Below, one piece after another: positions 9,863 to 18,125 of a DNA stretch of 64,000 nt. How positions within the stretch are numbered: the stretch's first letter is position 1; each line of letters begins with the position of its first letter. The notes under the pieces are model-generated. The model made no database searches. It was given only the letters and a program-made list of their open reading frames with translations, and was not told where the DNA came from. Origin of the DNA: Planctomycetaceae bacterium. GTDB taxonomy: Bacteria > Planctomycetota > Planctomycetia > Pirellulales > Pirellulaceae. The translations under genes and the position numbers were made by a program. The DNA lies in contig PBTE01000109.1 of assembly GCA_002726515.1 (NCBI GenBank), positions 1 through 64,000 on the forward strand, in the 5' to 3' direction.

Positions 9863-10344
9863 CAGAGCAGCTCAATTTTTAAAGGTGGAGAAATGATAAG
9901 CCTTAGACAGTCACGCTTCTTTTGATTCTGTCGACTTTGTTTACGGATGTAAAGTCAGAGATTCTTTACAACAGAAATAAAACAATGACTGACTCAACAC
10001 GAACCGAACGCGGAGCCAGAACACATGCGCCGTTGAAACGGTGGGTTCTTGGAATACCGTGGGCCACTGACCTGGTATCTTCCGGTCAGCGACTGCCTTT
10101 CATTAGAACCCGCACAAGTCACAATTCGTCAGACGGAGAACCTGGACATTTATTATAATGCGTTGGAGACGCAAGTGAAATCTGTTGAAAGTAGAATTCC
10201 CGTCAGCTTATCGACGGGATTGAGATGACCAACTGATTCCACGCTATACCACCAGCCTGTGCCGACTTTATCCTGCAAGTGCGGGAAAGCGGGGTTCGCC
10301 TTGAATTTCCCGCGAGTTTCACTTTTAAGCGGTCCAAAATTGAT
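9863..10344. other. Intergenic region
   Basis: 482 bases between two minus-strand genes. It should hold the promoter of the DUF1549/1553 operon near its left end. A small inverted repeat (TCCCGTC, 8-base loop, GACGGGA) lies at 10198-10219, about 130 bases past the end of the holin-like gene, without a T-run. A 78-codon frame at 9922-10158 has no ribosome-binding site or protein-like composition. Confidence 0.45.
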
Positions 10345-10611
10345 TCATGTATCCCGCACCAAAAAGCGGGCGGATATTTGATTATAAAGCCAAGCGAAAA
10401 CTGCGCCTCCTATCAGGCCATCTATAAACGCCCACACCAATCCAACGACACTGCCGCCAGGAGATATGGTGAAGCCGTGATAGAGACGTCCGATGAAAGT
10501 CGGTTCACCTGTCGCGCCATCAAACGCGATCAACCACCAGGTCAATGAGAAAATACCGATTCCCCAGAAAATTCCGCAGGTGAGCGCAAACGCTCGGACA
10601 TGTAATTTCAT
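10345..10611 (-). CDS. Small holin-like membrane protein
   Basis: An 88-residue protein with two or three predicted membrane helices: about residues 7-28, 50-70 and a G-L-I-G-G-A-V-F-A-W-L-Y segment. It starts after GAGGGAAG at a suitable distance. The pattern A-F-A-L-T-C-G-x-x-W-G and the P-x-G-S-x-x-G-L-x-W-A-F-x-D-G segment resemble small proteins of planctomycetes and other bacteria that databases often label bacteriophage holin. No phage gene lies nearby, so the phage label should be read as a family name only. It stands alone, with long gaps on both sides, and its role is unknown. Confidence 0.7.
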   Translation of the reverse strand: MKLHVRAFALTCGIFWGIGIFSLTWWLIAFDGATGEPTFIGRLYHGFTISPGGSVVGLVWAFIDGLIGGAVFAWLYNQISARFLVRDT

Positions 10612-11222
10612 TTCGTCACTTCCCTCGTTTGGATGGATGATCTGTGACTTTACAGTACCTATTGGACGTTCGTTGATCCAACTTTCGACCAGCCGAATCG
10701 GCGATCTGATTTGGAGGCCGGTGGATAGGTTTCAAATCCAGCAATTTTCATGTGGCGATGGCTTATGAAGTTGAAGACACTCAGGTCGAATTGAAACTTA
10801 AAATCGTGTTCTTGGAAAGAGAAAAACAAAGCGAATTTTTCATCGGTTCCTTCACAAAGGTTCTTTCTGTTCCGGTTCCAGGGACAGCCTAATACTACGT
10901 GCTTCCCTGTAGCTCCGCTTCTCTACTGTCAGAGAGTACCATACCGGTGGGCAATAGGCCCTGCCGTCCCGCTCCTCTTGCCAGGTTCACTTCCAGTCGA
11001 CTGTCCGGGGGGCGGTAGGATGGTTGGCTCCTTTATTTTTACCACTTGTCAGAACAACGATTGGCGAAATCATCCATTTGACAGGCAATTTCAACAGGTT
11101 TAAGTTACACTTCGCAGGTCCGTACCAATTTCTAGCCACGCCTTGCACACCTGTCGCGCCCAGTGGCCGGTAGGGGATGGAATGTGGATGGTCTCGAACG
11201 AATCACAGTGTAGGAGGCGAAT
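10612..11222. other. Intergenic region, divergent promoters expected
   Basis: 611 bases separate the minus-strand holin-like gene from the plus-strand LamG/dimethylformamidase-like gene. No frame here has coding character. The right end carries a strong ribosome-binding site (AGGAGG at about 11211) for the next gene. No RNA gene was recognised. Confidence 0.45.
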
Positions 11223-13658
11223 ATGTCCGATCCGAACAGGAGAGACTTTTTAAAATCGTCTAGTGCTGCTGTCGCCGCGGGAACAGTATTGGGAGCCGAT
11301 GCAAAGATTACCGGCGCGGAGTCGAAGCGACAGGCAGAGGCGTGCATTCCCCCGCACCGCCCCCTTCCCCTCGACGGGGTACACACTTACACCAATCGCC
11401 TGAGTGTGGCGGCGGGCGAAACGATTGATTTTCACGTCAGTAGCACACATCCCTATGAGTTTCAGGTCTGTCGGCTTGGGCCCGATGTGGAGAGCCCAAG
11501 CCAGGATGACGTGCTTCAATCGTGGCAGGTTTCCCAGCCGGTGATGCAGCCCATTCATCCGGGCTCGTACATTCACGTTGAGTCGCCCCTACCGGAAAAT
11601 CAGGAGTTGGGGGCGCTGACGCTTGAGTGCTGGGTCCGGTTGTGGAAGGTGACCGGAAAACAGGGCGTGATCACCCAGCGCGATGAAACGCGCCCCGAGG
11701 GTTACGGACTCTATGTGCGAGAAGATCGTGCTGTCGAATTTTATCTTGGTGGTGCGCAGTTCGTGCAAGAAACACACGGGACCCAGCCGGATACCCTTAC
11801 CGGGCCGGGCGAAAAGGATGAGGATGATTACTTTACGGTTCCACCAGCCAAGCAGTGGCACCATCTGGTAGCAACCTTTGACGGCAGTCACAAGCGAATT
11901 TTTATCGACGGCCAGCGGGTTGGACAATGGAAGGTCAGTGGTCGGGTCAAACCGCCGCGCACGCCGTTACGGGTCGGTGGCGTTGGGCGAGATGGTCAAG
12001 CGGATGGTTTTCTTGACGCCGATATTGCCATGCCCACGATTTATGGGCGCGCCTTGTCGGCCACCGAGATCAAAGCACGTTTGGAAGCGAAGGCACTGCG
12101 GCCACCGGCAAAGGACGGTTTGCTCGCCTGTTGGCCCCTGATAGAAGAACAAGGTGACCACGTCGCCGATGTCAGCGGTCACAACCGACACGGCCGGATC
12201 ATCAATCATGCCACGTGGATGATTGGCGGGCCGAGCTTTGATGCCAACATTGGGCAGTTCAGTAGCTACGACCCGGACCAGGATACGGCCAGGGGCCACG
12301 GTTTGCGACTGGCTTCGGACGACCTGTACGACTGCCGTTGGCAACCAACGTTCCAATACCGGATTCCGGAGGACGCCAAGTCAGGCGCCTACGTGGGACG
12401 GATTCGGTTCCAATTGGACGGCGAGAGCCGACTCTATCACTCGCTGTTTATCGTCAAGAAATCTGCTTCGGCCTCCCGGGCTCCGGTTGCGTTTCTCTTT
12501 TCGACCAACACGTGGAAAGCCTACTCCGTGACGCCATTCTCCCCCACCTGGCCCGGCATCAAGGCTTCCGTAGGAACCGACGGGTACTGGTTTGACCCCG
12601 ACGATCCGAGGTCGCCGTACTGCTGTTATCGACACCACCGCGCGGGGCAACCGGCGTACCAGTTGGGATTGCGCATGCCTTGGCCCACTGCCGGTCCTTA
12701 TACCCTGGAGGGGAGTCCGCAAGCTGATTTCAGCCATCTTTGTCGCGCGGATCGCTTCACGGAAACGTGGCTCGCACGGGAAGGATACGACTACGATGCC
12801 TACAGTGAACTCGATCTTCATCAGGATCCACGCCTGTTGGACGGTTACCAGGCGGTGATGATTGTCGGCCACAGCGAGTATTGGTCCCGACAGCAGTACG
12901 AACACGTTCGGCAATACTTGGAGTCAGGCGGAAATGTCATTTGTCTTTCGGGCAACACGCTTTACTGGCGTGTCAGCTTCGACGAGGACCATTCGGTCGT
13001 GGAGTGTCGCAAGGCTGACGGTTGGGGAGCACAGTTGAGGTCGGAGCGGCGTGGTGAGTGTTGGCACAGTCACGACCGCCGACGCGGTGGTGTCCCACGT
13101 GAGTGCGGCTTTCCCGCCTGGAAACTTCTGGGAGTGGAGTTTTTGTCCTACAATCCCATGGGATCAGCAGGGGCTGGTCCGTTTCGTGTTACCCAGGCGG
13201 AGCATTTTCTGTTTCAGAAACCCAATCGTGTGAATTTAAAGAATGGTGACCGATTTGGATTTGACCCGGACAACCCTCGTCGTCAGGCAATTGGTAACGA
13301 ATCCGACGTGCGTGTTTCCACACTCATGCGGCTTGCAGCCGGACCGATTCCTGAAGATGCGCCAAGCGGGTTAACGGATCCTCCGGGAATCGATGTACTT
13401 GCCCAAGGCGTTTATGATTGGAAACAATTGGGCAGCAACGGTCAATTGAGAGATTATTACCATCGTGTCTTGCCGCCGGAGTTGAGCCAGTCTCATGACG
13501 TGGCGTGCGAAATGATTTACTGGGAACGGGAAGATGGTGGTCGGGTCTTTGCGGCCCCGAGCATCTCGGCCGCGTGGCCGCTCGCCCGGGACGAACAGTG
13601 GTCGAAGTTGCTCAAGAACGTGCTGGACCATTTCGATGTGCGGCCGATGCATGCTTGA
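11223..13658 (+). CDS. Tat-exported LamG / N,N-dimethylformamidase-beta-like protein
   Basis: An 811-residue protein preceded by a strong AGGAGG site 7 bases before the ATG. It begins with a Tat leader (N-R-R-D-F-L-K followed by an Ala-rich core). Residues about 45-110 form an Ig-like domain, and residues about 120-300 a LamG/concanavalin-like domain with L-E-C-W-V-R, W-H-H-L-V-A-T-F-D-G and F-I-D-G-Q-R-V segments. The C-terminal half (about 400-810) matches the large-subunit domain of N,N-dimethylformamidase: F-L-F-S-T-N-T-W-K-A-Y, then G-Y-D-Y-D-A-Y-S-E-L-D-L-H and G-H-S-E-Y-W-S. The true enzyme needs a small alpha subunit, for which no gene is seen nearby. The fold assignment is good; amidase activity is not established, and a carbohydrate substrate is possible given the LamG domain. 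Confidence 0.85.
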   Translation: MSDPNRRDFLKSSSAAVAAGTVLGADAKITGAESKRQAEACIPPHRPLPLDGVHTYTNRLSVAAGETIDFHVSSTHPYEFQVCRLGPDVESPSQDDVLQSWQVSQPVMQPIHPGSYIHVESPLPENQELGALTLECWVRLWKVTGKQGVITQRDETRPEGYGLYVREDRAVEFYLGGAQFVQETHGTQPDTLTGPGEKDEDDYFTVPPAKQWHHLVATFDGSHKRIFIDGQRVGQWKVSGRVKPPRTPLRVGGVGRDGQADGFLDADIAMPTIYGRALSATEIKARLEAKALRPPAKDGLLACWPLIEEQGDHVADVSGHNRHGRIINHATWMIGGPSFDANIGQFSSYDPDQDTARGHGLRLASDDLYDCRWQPTFQYRIPEDAKSGAYVGRIRFQLDGESRLYHSLFIVKKSASASRAPVAFLFSTNTWKAYSVTPFSPTWPGIKASVGTDGYWFDPDDPRSPYCCYRHHRAGQPAYQLGLRMPWPTAGPYTLEGSPQADFSHLCRADRFTETWLAREGYDYDAYSELDLHQDPRLLDGYQAVMIVGHSEYWSRQQYEHVRQYLESGGNVICLSGNTLYWRVSFDEDHSVVECRKADGWGAQLRSERRGECWHSHDRRRGGVPRECGFPAWKLLGVEFLSYNPMGSAGAGPFRVTQAEHFLFQKPNRVNLKNGDRFGFDPDNPRRQAIGNESDVRVSTLMRLAAGPIPEDAPSGLTDPPGIDVLAQGVYDWKQLGSNGQLRDYYHRVLPPELSQSHDVACEMIYWEREDGGRVFAAPSISAAWPLARDEQWSKLLKNVLDHFDVRPMHA

Positions 13659-13763
13659 TGCTTTTAGCCCGGGAGGATCCCAAGACCGTCCTGCGACAGT
13701 CCCGGATGTCAAAGCTGGAACCGCAGGCGTGTGCCGGCGACCAGCAGGAAAAACGGCGGACCT

Positions 13764-13782
13764 GCCAGCGATCTCCGCTGGC
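13764..13782. terminator. Candidate hairpin after the LamG/dimethylformamidase-like gene
   Basis: A perfect 7-base stem (GCCAGCG / CGCTGGC) with a 5-base loop lies 106 bases past the stop codon. It lacks a T-run, so intrinsic termination is uncertain. Confidence 0.25.
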
Positions 13783-13930
13783 TGGCGAAGTTCAAAATAG
13801 ATGAAAGAACCTTGAAAAAACGATGTGGTCGACTAGGCTCGGGATCCGGCCGGCATTGAAATTGCCATCGCCGGGTGCTGGCATGGCTTCTGTTTTCCGC
13901 ATTGAAAAGGTCTTGATTGTGTTTCACGTC

Positions 13931-15184
13931 ATGCGTGCTGTGTTCGTTACAATTCTTGTCGTCGCCACGATTCCGGGAACAACGGATGCGCAGGAGTGGA
14001 CGCGATTTCGTGGTCCAAACGGTTCGGGGATCAGTGACGCGAAGTCGATTCCCTCCCGCTGGACGAAGGATGATTTTAACTGGAAAGTCGCCATACCGGG
14101 TTCTGGTCACTCGTCTCCGGTCGTTTGGGGCAACCGGCTGTTTTTGACATCGGCTGACGAAGCAAGCGGCACATGTTCTCTGCGGTGTATCGACACGCAA
14201 GATGGTCGAACGATCTGGACACACAATTTTTCTAAGGCGGACTATTCGAAACATCAGCTCAACAGTCGCGCATCTGCAACCCCTGCTCTGGATGCGAACC
14301 ACGTCTACGTCTGTTGGGCCACCGATGACGAATTAGTGGCCCAGGCGGTATCTCACCAGGGCGATACGGTGTGGACAAAGTCGCTGGGGCCGTACAAAGC
14401 GCAGCACGGAATCGCGGCATCACCAATCGTTCATGGCGGCCTTCTATTGATTGCCAACGACCAGGACAACGAGAGCAGCGCACTGGCTTTAGAGGCTGGG
14501 ACGGGAAAGACAAAATGGTCGGTGTTGCGCAATACGACGGCCAATTATTCGACCCCGTGTCTGTTCAATACGGGTGACGATATTTTTAACGTCATCTTCA
14601 CCAGTCGCGACAGGGGATTGACTGCCATTGATGTTCGTTCCGGGAAAATTGACTGGGAATTGGCCGCTTTTAAATCTCATGTCTCCGTTGCGTCACCCAT
14701 TATTGCGGATGAGTATATCGTCGGTGCCAGCGGTGGCGTCGGGGTGCCCGATGAAGTGGTGATCGTCGGATTCCGAGATAAACAAAATCTACAGGCTCCC
14801 ACGGAACTTCACCGTCTTGAAGTATCCACTTCATTTGTCCCGACACCACTTTCACACCGTGGCATGTTGTTCACCGTCAGCGACGAAGGTGTTGCGCTGT
14901 GTGTGGATTTAAAAACCGGCAAGCTTTACTGGAAAGAAAGACTCAAAAACAAGTTCTATTCTTCGCCGGTCTGCGTCGACGACAAAATTTATTTCACGTC
15001 CAGAGACGGAGAAGTTGTTGTCGTGGAAGCCGCGGGCGAATTTAACCTGCTTGCTCGGAACCAGGTGGGAGACGAATGTCATGCTACCCCGGCGGTTTCC
15101 GGTGGCAGGATGTATTTGCGAACATTTTCCTCCCTGATCTCCATTGGTGGAAGACGCGCGACAGCAAAACTTAGCAACGATTGA
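13931..15184 (+). CDS. Exported PQQ-like beta-propeller repeat protein
   Basis: A 417-residue protein. The ATG at 13931 is chosen because it gives a clean signal peptide (M-R-A-V-F-V-T-I-L-V-V ending T-D-A-Q-E-W); the frame is open upstream to 13823 and that start cannot be excluded, as no good ribosome-binding site marks either. The mature N-terminus, W-T-R-F-R-G-P-N-G-S-G, is the usual opening of planctomycete PQQ-like proteins. Repeated blades contain A-x-D-x-x-S/T-G-K-x-x-W motifs, such as A-L-E-A-G-T-G-K-T-K-W, A-I-D-V-R-S-G-K-I-D-W and C-V-D-L-K-T-G-K-L-Y-W. Proteins of this type are mostly scaffolds of unknown ligand; no dehydrogenase catalytic residues are evident. It follows the LamG gene on the same strand. 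Confidence 0.88.
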   Translation: MRAVFVTILVVATIPGTTDAQEWTRFRGPNGSGISDAKSIPSRWTKDDFNWKVAIPGSGHSSPVVWGNRLFLTSADEASGTCSLRCIDTQDGRTIWTHNFSKADYSKHQLNSRASATPALDANHVYVCWATDDELVAQAVSHQGDTVWTKSLGPYKAQHGIAASPIVHGGLLLIANDQDNESSALALEAGTGKTKWSVLRNTTANYSTPCLFNTGDDIFNVIFTSRDRGLTAIDVRSGKIDWELAAFKSHVSVASPIIADEYIVGASGGVGVPDEVVIVGFRDKQNLQAPTELHRLEVSTSFVPTPLSHRGMLFTVSDEGVALCVDLKTGKLYWKERLKNKFYSSPVCVDDKIYFTSRDGEVVVVEAAGEFNLLARNQVGDECHATPAVSGGRMYLRTFSSLISIGGRRATAKLSND

Positions 15185-15191
15185 AATAACA

Positions 15192-15216
15192 GGCGACGTG
15201 TCGCCGTCTTTGTTGT
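15192..15216 (+). terminator. Candidate intrinsic terminator after the PQQ-like gene
   Basis: GGCGA-CGTG-TCGCC forms a compact hairpin at 15192-15205, 8 bases past the stop codon, followed by a T-rich stretch (GTCTTTGTTGT). Position and composition suit a rho-independent terminator. Confidence 0.4.
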
Positions 15217-15439
15217 CGGAGTGTCTCAGTTCGGGCGACGACTTCCGATCGCTCATCACGCAAAGTGTTTGAGGGAAACCAATCCGGTCCTGGGATGTTC
15301 TGGATCGCTTCGCTGGGACGTATCGTCGCTCCGAAGTGGATCAGGAATTGACCGGTCGTTGTGACGGCAGGTATACTCCACCCAACGCCTGATGATAGAT
15401 GAAGGCAGGCTGTAAACGCTTGTCAATCGGAGAACAACA

Positions 15440-16354
15440 ATGAGTCGGTTGCCTCAATTAACGCGCCGTGTGTTTCAAAGTAGTGTCGGTTCGGTGTTAC
15501 TTGGCGGGGCGGTTGTCGTGCCGCTTGCGAGTGACGTGCCGGGTGCAGAGGGAGCGGAAGCCAAACAGGACCCGACCGGCACCGGGCCCGCATGCGATTT
15601 TCGGTCTTCGTTCATGACCTGGGATGTGGCGTACCGCAAGGACACACGTCCTTACGCGCGGCACAACATGCCACATGGGAATTTGGCCCGGGTACAGTTG
15701 GACGCTTTGATTGATGTGATTGATCGCCACTCGGGCCAGTCGGAGCGATTCGTACTGATTGCGCCCTGCCGGACCGAGTGGGTCTATGCAGAAGACCGCC
15801 TGTTTCACATGCCCAATGAGGAATATCGCAAAATTTATTCGTTGTCTGAAGATCGCAGCATGGGACAAGCAATCACTGACAGTGGCAGACCCCGCCGGGC
15901 GCGGCAGGTCAGTGGCGTTTACCGGTCCCTGAAGATCGATGTGTGCACGAGTTCCCGCACGCGACAACTGTTGACCCCCGCTGAAATCGTCAAGGCGACC
16001 GGGGAGAACCTGCCACTGGTCGGTCGCACGCAACTTGACGATCCAGATGGAAACCGGCGCTACCTTCTAGAGTATCCCATCAAGACGATGAACTTTCAGC
16101 CCGTAACAAATTCCTTCCAGGTTGACACCGGACCGCTATTGATTCCAGATTTCGATTCACAGGCCGAGTCCGTGATCAATCGGTTGGCAATGGCCCACGT
16201 GGCCTACAATCGTCTGGACCGCGCGGAGTTCATTATTCGGCGCCCGACAGATGTTCAGGACGAACAGGGGAAGTCGCTCTGCAGGGTGTTGCACTATTCC
16301 GAGGTACGGGAGGACAAGACGCAAAACGTGATCCTGACCACGGAAACATCCTAG
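15440..16354 (+). CDS. Unrecognised exported protein (Tat-type leader)
   Basis: A 304-residue protein that I do not recognise. GGAG lies 8 bases before the ATG. The N-terminus (L-T-R-R-V-F-Q-S-S-V-G-S-V-L-L-G-G) is a Tat-type leader. The mature protein is soluble, without evident repeats, and rich in aromatic and charged residues. Distinct segments are W-D-V-A-Y-R-K-D, a Cys pair far apart (near residues 51 and 110), and a C-terminal strand-rich part. It lies 20 bases upstream of the GH32/43-like gene, so the two are probably co-transcribed and act on the same extracellular substrate. No enzyme motif can be named. Confidence 0.8.
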   Translation: MSRLPQLTRRVFQSSVGSVLLGGAVVVPLASDVPGAEGAEAKQDPTGTGPACDFRSSFMTWDVAYRKDTRPYARHNMPHGNLARVQLDALIDVIDRHSGQSERFVLIAPCRTEWVYAEDRLFHMPNEEYRKIYSLSEDRSMGQAITDSGRPRRARQVSGVYRSLKIDVCTSSRTRQLLTPAEIVKATGENLPLVGRTQLDDPDGNRRYLLEYPIKTMNFQPVTNSFQVDTGPLLIPDFDSQAESVINRLAMAHVAYNRLDRAEFIIRRPTDVQDEQGKSLCRVLHYSEVREDKTQNVILTTETS

Positions 16355-16374
16355 GCCAACTACAAGGCATTATT

Positions 16375-18051
16375 ATGACTAAACCTGTCGACGAAAGTGG
16401 TGGAGCGCGACGTCTGTTTCTGAAGTCCGGTTTTGCGGCTGCAACATTGGCTGCCACAGACGGCCGTCTCGGGTTTGTTGATCCCTTATTCGCCGAGCAA
16501 GCGGCTTCTCCAACGCCAACAGGCCGGGCTGCTCTGAACTTGGATACGACACCTGACACGTATGTGCTTTTTCTGGACATGCAGGAAGTCGAAGAACTTC
16601 TTCTCTGTGAGCAGGTGGTGAATCAGGCCACAAAACATCCGGCAAATCCGGTCCTCCCGCTTGGCACCGAAAATCAATGGGATGGAAACCGTGCCAGCCC
16701 ATGGGGCGGGTCATTGTTTTACGACGCGCAAGAGAAACTTTTCAAAGCCTGGTATCATGGTCACGATGTGGAGACAGGAGCGAATACCCAGCGCCGGATG
16801 GCGATTGGGTACGCGGTGAGTGAAAACGGAATCGAGTGGCACAAACCGAAGCTGGGCCTTTACGACTACAAGGGTCGGACGGACAACAATATGTGCTACC
16901 GCGCTCCTGACCGTGCGACCGGGCATTTCAATGTGGTCAAGGATCCGGGGGAACCGGACCCCCAACGCCGCTACCAGGCTCTGGCAGAGATCAACGTTGC
17001 CACCGATGGAAGCAGGCGAGTTCGCCACGTGGCTCACTATTCGGCGGACGGGATTCACTGGCAGAGGTCAGGAAACGGCGTCCAAGAACCAGTCAACGGT
17101 ACGGATGTCGGTTTCATTTTTATCGACGAGGCTGACATTCCCCAGCGCCGCGTCAAAGCTTATGGCCAGCACGCCTGTTTCACAGGGCCGGATATCGAGC
17201 ACTTGAAGTTTGTTGGTAAAGTACTTAGTGCTACCGATGGTAACGAACACGAAAACCACTTCGTCCACACGACTCGGTACCGGAATCATTTTCCGATGTT
17301 GTACGACTTCAACCGTTTTCGACCTTACTACGGACACCATGTCCGGCGTGATGCGGAGCGACAGAAAATCGTGCTGAGCCGCATCGAACGTCGTCGGGGT
17401 TCATTACCTCTGGAAGATTTAGAAAAACAGTATGACATCTGTGTGGGCGACGTCCGTTTGGCCACCAGCCGCGACCCGCTGGCGATGTTCCAGCGGATTC
17501 AGCCGGACTCCGCTGTGGTGGCGCGTGGCGAGCGCGGGGAATGGGATAGCGGTTATCTGGTGCTGGGAGGCGGCAGCCTGATTGTACACAACGATCAAAT
17601 TTTGATTTTCTACTCGGCAATGGCCGAGGAGGCCGCTTCAGCATTTCCCGGCCCGTCGGGACGTACCGGCCCGGTCATGACCGGATTGGCCACGTTACCC
17701 AAGGACGGTTTTACCTACCTCCGGGCCCGGGACGGGCTCACCCGGGGAGCGATGACCACAAAACCGATACTCGTCAGGGAGCCAGGCAATGCGAAATTGT
17801 CCGTCAACGTGTCTCACGTCGTGCCCTGGCATGACTGGGTGAGCGTTGAGGTGCTTGATGCGGAGACCCTGCTGCCGATTCCGGGTTATAGTCGGCATGA
17901 ATCGATGGGAGTTATGACCAACGGGACGAGCAGGATTGCGCGCTGGCAGCGTCACGCGACTTTGCAAGGTGTCAACGTGTCTCAAATCCGCCTCCGCTTT
18001 TATTTTTACGGAAAAGCGCGGTTGTATTCGTTCACGTTTTCGCCGGCGTGA
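16375..18051 (+). CDS. Exported GH32/GH43-like five-bladed propeller protein
   Basis: A 558-residue protein with AAGG at a proper distance from the ATG. It begins with a Tat-type leader (A-R-R-L-F-L-K-S-G-F-A-A-A). The body contains motifs found in glycosidase-like five-bladed propellers: W-G-G-S-L-F-Y-D, F-K-A-W-Y-H-G, Y-A-V-S-E-N-G-I-E-W-H-K-P-x-L-G-L and a later D-S-G-Y-L-V-L-G-G-G segment. The C-terminal 100 residues form a beta-sandwich-like extension ending R-L-R-F-Y-F-Y-G-K-A-R-L-Y-S-F, which is closely mirrored in the protein encoded at 19943-21442. Relatives in planctomycetes are usually called hypothetical or glycoside hydrolase family 32-like. The substrate is unknown. It converges on the BNR lipoprotein gene. 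Confidence 0.8.
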   Translation: MTKPVDESGGARRLFLKSGFAAATLAATDGRLGFVDPLFAEQAASPTPTGRAALNLDTTPDTYVLFLDMQEVEELLLCEQVVNQATKHPANPVLPLGTENQWDGNRASPWGGSLFYDAQEKLFKAWYHGHDVETGANTQRRMAIGYAVSENGIEWHKPKLGLYDYKGRTDNNMCYRAPDRATGHFNVVKDPGEPDPQRRYQALAEINVATDGSRRVRHVAHYSADGIHWQRSGNGVQEPVNGTDVGFIFIDEADIPQRRVKAYGQHACFTGPDIEHLKFVGKVLSATDGNEHENHFVHTTRYRNHFPMLYDFNRFRPYYGHHVRRDAERQKIVLSRIERRRGSLPLEDLEKQYDICVGDVRLATSRDPLAMFQRIQPDSAVVARGERGEWDSGYLVLGGGSLIVHNDQILIFYSAMAEEAASAFPGPSGRTGPVMTGLATLPKDGFTYLRARDGLTRGAMTTKPILVREPGNAKLSVNVSHVVPWHDWVSVEVLDAETLLPIPGYSRHESMGVMTNGTSRIARWQRHATLQGVNVSQIRLRFYFYGKARLYSFTFSPA

Positions 18052-18125
18052 GAGATGGGGGCTCAGTCGCCGAACGTGACCGGACAACCGATGTCACCAA
18101 GTCCCGGTTATTGTTCAACCGAAAC

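Noticed and set aside
9922-10158. 78-codon plus-strand frame in the gap
   Set aside because: No ribosome-binding site and composition unlike a protein.
10198-10219. Inverted repeat TCCCGTC / GACGGGA as a terminator of the holin-like gene
   Set aside because: Too far from the stop codon and without a T-run; noted in the gap entry only.
10345-10611. Prophage indicated by the holin-like gene
   Set aside because: No integrase, capsid, tail, lysin or attachment-site repeat was seen nearby.
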